From contig NC_085109.1 in assembly GCF_030269925.1 (NCBI RefSeq), forward strand, positions 2,480,001-2,544,000: 64,000 bases of DNA, written 5' to 3'. How positions within the stretch are numbered: position 1 is the first letter of the stretch; each line of letters starts with the position of its first letter. This stretch comes from Bombyx mori (Eukaryota > Arthropoda > Insecta > Lepidoptera > Bombycidae). The position numbers were made by a program, and so were the translations under genes. The notes beneath the pieces were generated by a model, which worked only from the letters and a program-made list of their open reading frames with translations, was not told the DNA's origin and made no database searches. This document shows, one piece after another, positions 59,330-64,000 of this stretch.

Positions 59330-61412
59330 TTTCACCATTCGATCTTTGGGCCAGAAGACAAAAGAATATTGTGTAAAATATCCTCATTAGTCGACGTTCT
59401 ACTTATTTTTCTAGAAGAACAACTCTCTGTATATTTCCGAAAATCTTTATTGAGAGCTTCCGCTGCCTCTTTCGAGAGCTTACCTATTCGAATGGCACCA
59501 AAGTTCTTCATTATTGTATATCACCGCCATGAGCCAACAATTTATGGATACTGGAAGGCATATAATACCAGGGATATAAATTAACATACAATTCTGCAGT
59601 ATATCTACAAAATTCGGAAAAATTGGAAAGGTCTACGCGCTCTCCAGATGCAACAGTCTGAAGAATCACGTGAAACCTCTCTATTCAATCTTTACGTATT
59701 CCTGTTATGCGGGCTATTCCTTCTGCATCCCTGAAAAATCTTCTGGCAGTATTGCCATCATTGGTTGTTCCTACTTCTTGCTTGACAACATCTATAAGTA
59801 AACCGCATTCCTTTTTAAACGCTTGCTGTATAGCGCTCTTTCTGATTGATATTTTTTCTTTGTCATCCCCCCTTGCAACCCCATTTCTTGAAGTCCAAAC
59901 GATAAGACGCAAACAAAAAAGTGTCATATAAAAAATAATCTCACAGGAAACTACATACGATGAAAAAATTGTGAAGTAATCTATACTAATATTATAAAGA
60001 GGAAAGATTTGTTTGTTTGTTTGTTTCGAATAGGCTCCGAAACTACTGGACCGATTTGAAAAATTTTTTTTCCATTAGAAGCCGACATTGTCCCTGATGA
60101 ACATAGGCTACTTTTTTTTAATTTTTTTGAATTTTTTTTTTTTTGGTTTCATGTGTGTTTTAATGTTTCCGAAGCGAAGCGAGGGCGGGTCGCTAGTAAA
60201 ATTATATTTACCGATATGAAGTAAGCACTCCATGCATCTTATCCAGGCATGTAAAGATGGCATTCCATACTGGAATATTTCTTCATTATTTTCTCTTTGA
60301 CAAGCAAGTGTCTCCAAAAAACTCTGACAGTTTTGCTTTGCAAATATCACAGACAGCAGAAAATGTTTCTGACAAATATGAGGTTATTTTGCCGTCTATC
60401 ATCGTCAAGTGCAATTGATGATTCACTTCAACTTGTTTGATTTTTGATGGCTGAAGTCTTTCTATTTCTTCTGTTATGCTAGCTTTTATAATTGCCACTG
60501 TTGACTGCGTTTCTTTTGTAAATTTAAATATTATTGGACGGCAATAAAAAGTTGATTAGGGTAGATCGTTTTCCCAAACAACTGTTTCATCAAATTTCTG
60601 AAGCCTTATAGGAACTAGACTGACCATGAAAATAGATGAATCATCAAACTCTGTTTCAGTTTTCTGTTTATAATTACTTTGACCTGGGGCTCTATCAAAG
60701 CCTATTTGCTTATAAGCAGTAGCTCTCTTGCTGAGTCCAAATCCGAAGTAACACATCTAAAAGCCTATATAGCGCCAAGCTTAGTAATGCTTGCATTTTA
60801 ATAGCAGCTCCTTCTTCAGTAATAATTACCTCGTCTTTCCCTGGATAACATTTGGTCTTTTCTTGCTTAATTTTATATTAAGAAGGGTATAAATCAGACC
60901 CATTTTTACTTGCTGCTTCTCTTAGGTTTATATACTGCCACTTACTTAATTTAAGTGAAACTAATAATGCCTTATCGGGAGATAGGGGATACGGGAATAT
61001 GTACTACTTTTCACTTTACTTGTATTTAAACACTCCTTAACTTTTTCTAAATCTTCGGAGTGATTTGCCAAGTGGTTCATTATTTCTCCTATATCTTCAT
61101 TTCCAGTGTTTCTCAAACTAGCAATTGTAGTAGCTTTCATTTCATCCGGGGATAACGAAAGCGATTGGTAAATTTGTTCAATGCGTCTTCGTTTTTGCCT
61201 GGATCCCAATTCTTCAAAAGGTTTTCGAGGTGTAAAAGTAGATGTCGAGGCTTCTGTAGTACATTTGAGGGTGGTACATTTTCAACATCTTCAGTATTAG
61301 AAATCTCGAGCCTTTCCTGTGCAGTGTTGATAGCTTCAGGTATCATTCCTTCGGGACAGTTTGTTGCACCTTCTATCCAATCACATTTTTTTCTTATAAA
61401 CTGTGCTAACAT
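59330..61412 (-). pseudogene. Transib-like transposase, broken
   Basis: Read from 61412 downward, several frames join into one protein family with shifts and stops. A charged N-terminal part has KRRRIEQIYQSLSLSPDEMK. Then come VNHQLHLTMIDGKITSYLSE, YGMPSLHAWIRCMECLLHIG, and (after a Helitron insertion) SIRKSAIQQAFKKECGLLID and VGTTNDGNTARRFF. The end has PSSIHKLLAHG and KLSKEAAEALNKDFRKYTE. The last segment corresponds to the region of the third catalytic acidic residue in Transib and RAG1 and keeps a Glu. Frame breaks occur near 61230, 60960, 60300 and 59510. It is not expected to be functional. Confidence 0.75.
59980..60196 (+). mobile_element. Small Helitron-like element nested in the Transib copy
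   Basis: TCTATACTAATATTATAAAG at the 5' end, GAAGCGAGGGCGGGTCGCTAG at the 3' end, inserted between A (59979) and T (60197). It interrupts the transposase pseudogene, so it is younger. Confidence 0.75.
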
Positions 61413-61795
61413 GCGACTACTTCGTTTTCATATTGCACTTATATTTGAACAAAAGTGCGTACAGAATTTTTGGAGCTCAATACTTTTCTCTTCGGTCACG
61501 TTTATTTGATTTTGTAGGAATTGAAAGAGTTTTTTATTATCAGACAGCGACTGTAGTTGCTCTCTTAAAATCATAAATTGTTAACAAAATTATTCTTTAT
61601 AACGGAAAAAGGAAGATCACAACGACAATCACGAGATGTTAGTAGTAGTACGAATAAACGAACACTAGTTAGTATATAATAAACATGGTCACTTTATACT
61701 TTCAGAGACAAACAAATATTTACTATATTTTTTACTACCCAGTAATGGCTGCTTAACTAGTTATCCTCATTAAATAATGTTAACTATCCTAATAA

Positions 61796-62283
61796 TTAGA
61801 GAGATTGCTTAATTAGAGACCTACTAAATGTATTGTTGTTAGGTATTATGTGATTATGGGTATCATTACGTGTTTTTACTTACTAATCCATATCAAATTT
61901 AACTTAAAAGCACTTACGAAAAAAAATATAAAGGTTTTTATTCTATGTATTTATTCATTTTTTTCGATCCATTTATTTGGCAGAGTTGCAACTTTATGCA
62001 CATGTTCATATCATCAAATGATAGTAGACTAGACAAGGTGTAAGGAAAATAAAGTTTCAAAGCGGGACCTCGCGGTACTTAGCAGGAATTTAATTTAATG
62101 TGACCCGCTCCGTACAAAAAATTCACAAAACACATTTTTCTGACCAAACTATAAAGTTTTTGTAATTTTTGCCTAAAGCAATTATTATTTAGATTAATGA
62201 GCTCTATCTATCTACATAAAGAAAAATGTAAAAAAACAAAGTTGGTGCCTAAGTCACTAAAATCATAGTATCGACCCACTGTG
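61796..62283. repeat. Right terminal inverted repeat of the Transib-like element
   Basis: 488 bp, reverse-complement partner of 58831-59314; ends CACTGTG, followed by the TGCCG duplication. Confidence 0.85.
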
Positions 62284-62569
62284 TGCCGCAGTAAAACTAT
62301 TGCATAGCATTTTTTATCAACTTATGCAATTATAATTAGACAATAATAATTGAATATTAAAATAATAATAAAATAAGACCACGCTATATTTATAGGTAGA
62401 CGGAGTGGGGGTGTTAGGTTTTATTTTCGTTACGGAACTTCTTGATTCGGTCGCCGGGCTCAAAGCCCGCGATAAACGCTATGCAATAGCTTAAAATCCG
62501 TTCATGAAATGAGACCTTCGTAGTATAATTTCAATAGAAATCGCATAGTGTTAACCGTATCTTTATTAA

Positions 62570-64000
62570 TTACAACTTGAATTCTGGTTGTTCTACATTC
62601 TTGGCGCGCTTCTTGCGAGGCGGCGGCGGCTGCTTGTAGTGCACGGTGCGGATGTGCAGGTTGCGGCTCGTCGAGTACTTGAACTTCTTGCCGCACATCG
62701 AGCACTCGTAGGCCGCCACGTTCGAGTGCACCTGCAAGAAGAAAAGAGAGGGTAGGCAGTTAATAAATGATAGAAAAATATTACACGGGTCAACACCAAA
62801 TTTGACTTTGATTGCAAAGCATAAAATTTGGATATTTTAGATCGTAATTAGACCAAAAAAATTACATGGCATGAATCAGTTTGCTTTTGAATTTTAATAA
62901 ATTGACCACATATGAAACAAAATGCATCAGCATTGTATTTACACTTTCGTGACATTTTAAGTTTTTCTGGGCTTGTACAAAACATCTGATCGTTGTTTGT
63001 GACTCGAGTGCCATCTAGTGACACTGTGTAAACGTAAACACCCCACTCTCATAGCGCGGTTTTCTCTAAAGTATTAAAATTAAAATTTATAAAAAAATAA
63101 TATAAATGAGTATTATTACTATAACTATCACAAAAGCAAACTTTATACAAAAAAAAAGGTGTTTTATTTTCGTTTTTGTGAATAATTAACCGAAAAAAAA
63201 CGATTTTTTTTTTTGTAAAGTTGTGTTATTTATTCTATTCATTCCATTATAAATATAAATTGGCTGTATAAGCTAAAAGGCATAGTGTCAAGTTTCTTAA
63301 GAATAGCTGTCACTGGCTGTCAAAATATCAGTCACTTCCTCAACAATGAATTCGTAGCTCATAAAATGTGAATTTTCGAATCTTTTATTTTATTAATAAT
63401 CTCATAACATGTAAAGCGTTTTCGCATTTATTCTAACAAAAAAATGTCGCAAGATGTCATAGCGCTTTTGATTTTTAACGGTTTGCACACTACGCCATGC
63501 TAATGTTAATAATAAATCGGCTCGAGTGAGATTCGGTAATATTTAAATACGGTTTTACAGTAAGATAATACAAATGGTACGTACTATTATATCGGTAAAA
63601 GTAACGCCATCTGTCATCAAATAACAGAAATGAATATTAAAAGAACTAGTAAAATCGAGAACGCTCGAGAAGTGTAATGCCATCTATTATCAAATGGGGC
63701 GAAACATATATCAAAACGACTAGTAATATCGGGAATGTTCTCGATAATTGTAGAGTTGTCGTGTCGACTAAAAAAGAATTGCCTTATGTGCCTTGACTGT
63801 TTTAAGTGTTAAATAGAGTTTTAATTGGTACTTCGGTGAAAGTTTTATTTATTCCGAGCCCTAGTACGTAACTGTACTATTGTAAATAAAAGTATTGTAA
63901 AAGTCTCGATGCTGAGTTTAGGTAGGTGGGCTAGGGTGAGTAGAGTACAGTAGGGTACAGTGGAGTAGCAACACGCACCTTGGCGTGGCGGTTGAGGTTG
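62570..64000 (-). CDS. C2H2 zinc-finger protein, 3' end (partial)
   Basis: The last exon is 62570-62731 (53 codons and stop). The preceding exon enters the window at 63979-64000. Joined they read NLNRHAK, then VHSNVAAYECSMCGKKF. A full finger follows: Cys-x2-Cys-x12-His-x4-His (CSMCGKKFKYSTSRNLHIRTVH, split here only for description). Its tail is Pro-rich and basic (YKQPPPPRKKRAKN), ending EFKL. NLNRHAKVH completes the previous finger. A nuclear DNA-binding role is inferred. A BTB zinc-finger (lola-type) gene is possible, but the N-terminal part lies outside the window. AATAAA on the minus strand at 62562-62567 immediately follows the stop. Confidence 0.85.
62732..63978 (-). other. Intron of the zinc-finger gene
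   Basis: No exon recognised. The part at about 63590-63860 holds family D repeats (AACGCCATCTGTCATCAAAT, AATATCGGGAATGTTCTCG) in two tandem-like halves, related to 20255-20560. Confidence 0.55.

Larger units (their letters stand above)
58831..62283. mobile_element. Transib/RAG1-like DNA transposon with ~485-bp TIRs, decayed
   Basis: The element starts CACAGTGGGTCGATACTATG at 58831 and ends with the complement at 62283. The flanks are TGCCG at 58826-58830 and TGCCG at 62284-62288, a GC-rich 5-bp target duplication. Long inverted repeats run 58831-59314 and 61796-62283, with scattered mismatches and small gaps. CACAGTG ends plus a 5-bp GC-rich duplication are the hallmark of Transib and RAG1-type elements. 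The interior minus strand carries a broken transposase similar to Transib. A Helitron (59980-60196) is inserted in it. Most Transib TIRs are far shorter, so the long arms are unusual. Confidence 0.85.

Noticed and set aside
61137..61412. Full 91-aa minus frame as one intact protein
   Set aside because: Its second half shifts out of the frame that continues the transposase (GSRQKRRRIEQ); the gene is frame-broken here.
61165..61509. 114-aa plus-strand open frame
   Set aside because: Antisense to the Transib-like transposase remnant.

Overview
The window is eukaryotic nuclear DNA from a moth, most probably Bombyx mori or a close relative. AT-rich introns and spacers separate short GC-richer exons with GT/AG borders. 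The spacers are full of lepidopteran repeats: a tRNA-derived SINE that resembles Bm1, small Helitron-like elements ending in CTAG or CTAA, and LINE 3' tails. No prokaryotic features, rRNA, true tRNA gene or CRISPR array was seen.

Seven host genes can be supported by joining exons in frame. From left to right they are: an unrecognised minus-strand gene whose first exons lie at 182-1867; Rpt1/PSMC2, the proteasome ATPase (8288-13354, minus, ten exons, 434 aa); GMP synthase (20064-30291, plus, fifteen exons, 688 aa); an intronless MCM10 (31133-33235, minus, 700 aa); the leucine-rich PP1 regulator sds22/PPP1R7 (39895-43384, plus, five exons, 333 aa); fumarylacetoacetase (49373-58198, plus, nine exons, 423 aa); and the last exons of a C2H2 zinc-finger gene (62570-64000, minus, running off the window). 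Rpt1 and GMP synthase are head to head about 6.7 kb apart. GMP synthase and MCM10 converge on an 840-bp shared 3' region. MCM10 and sds22 are divergent with a transposon between them. sds22 and FAH are in tandem. These are unrelated housekeeping functions (protein turnover, purine synthesis, replication, phosphatase control, tyrosine breakdown), and no operon-like logic links them.

The mobile DNA is the most interesting part. (1) A 4,627-bp PIF/Harbinger element (34783-39409) has TTA target duplications, matching ends and two apparently intact, convergent spliced genes: a Myb/SANT-like protein with an RDTPP hexapeptide array, and a HARBI1-type DDE transposase. (2) A nest at 2062-6170 has an old ~400-bp repeat split by a 3,694-bp Harbinger-like element with 64-bp perfect terminal inverted repeats. 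That element is itself split by an LTR retrotransposon remnant whose 268-bp LTRs are nearly identical and whose interior carries a ~30-bp minisatellite. (3) A 3,453-bp Transib/RAG1-like element (58831-62283) has CACAGTG termini, a TGCCG 5-bp target duplication, unusually long ~485-bp inverted repeats and a decayed transposase interrupted by a Helitron. SINEs, LINE tails and small Helitrons fill most remaining introns and spacers.

Gene names rest on recognising conserved protein families by eye. Exon borders were worked out by hand from splice signals and frame and have not been tested against transcripts.
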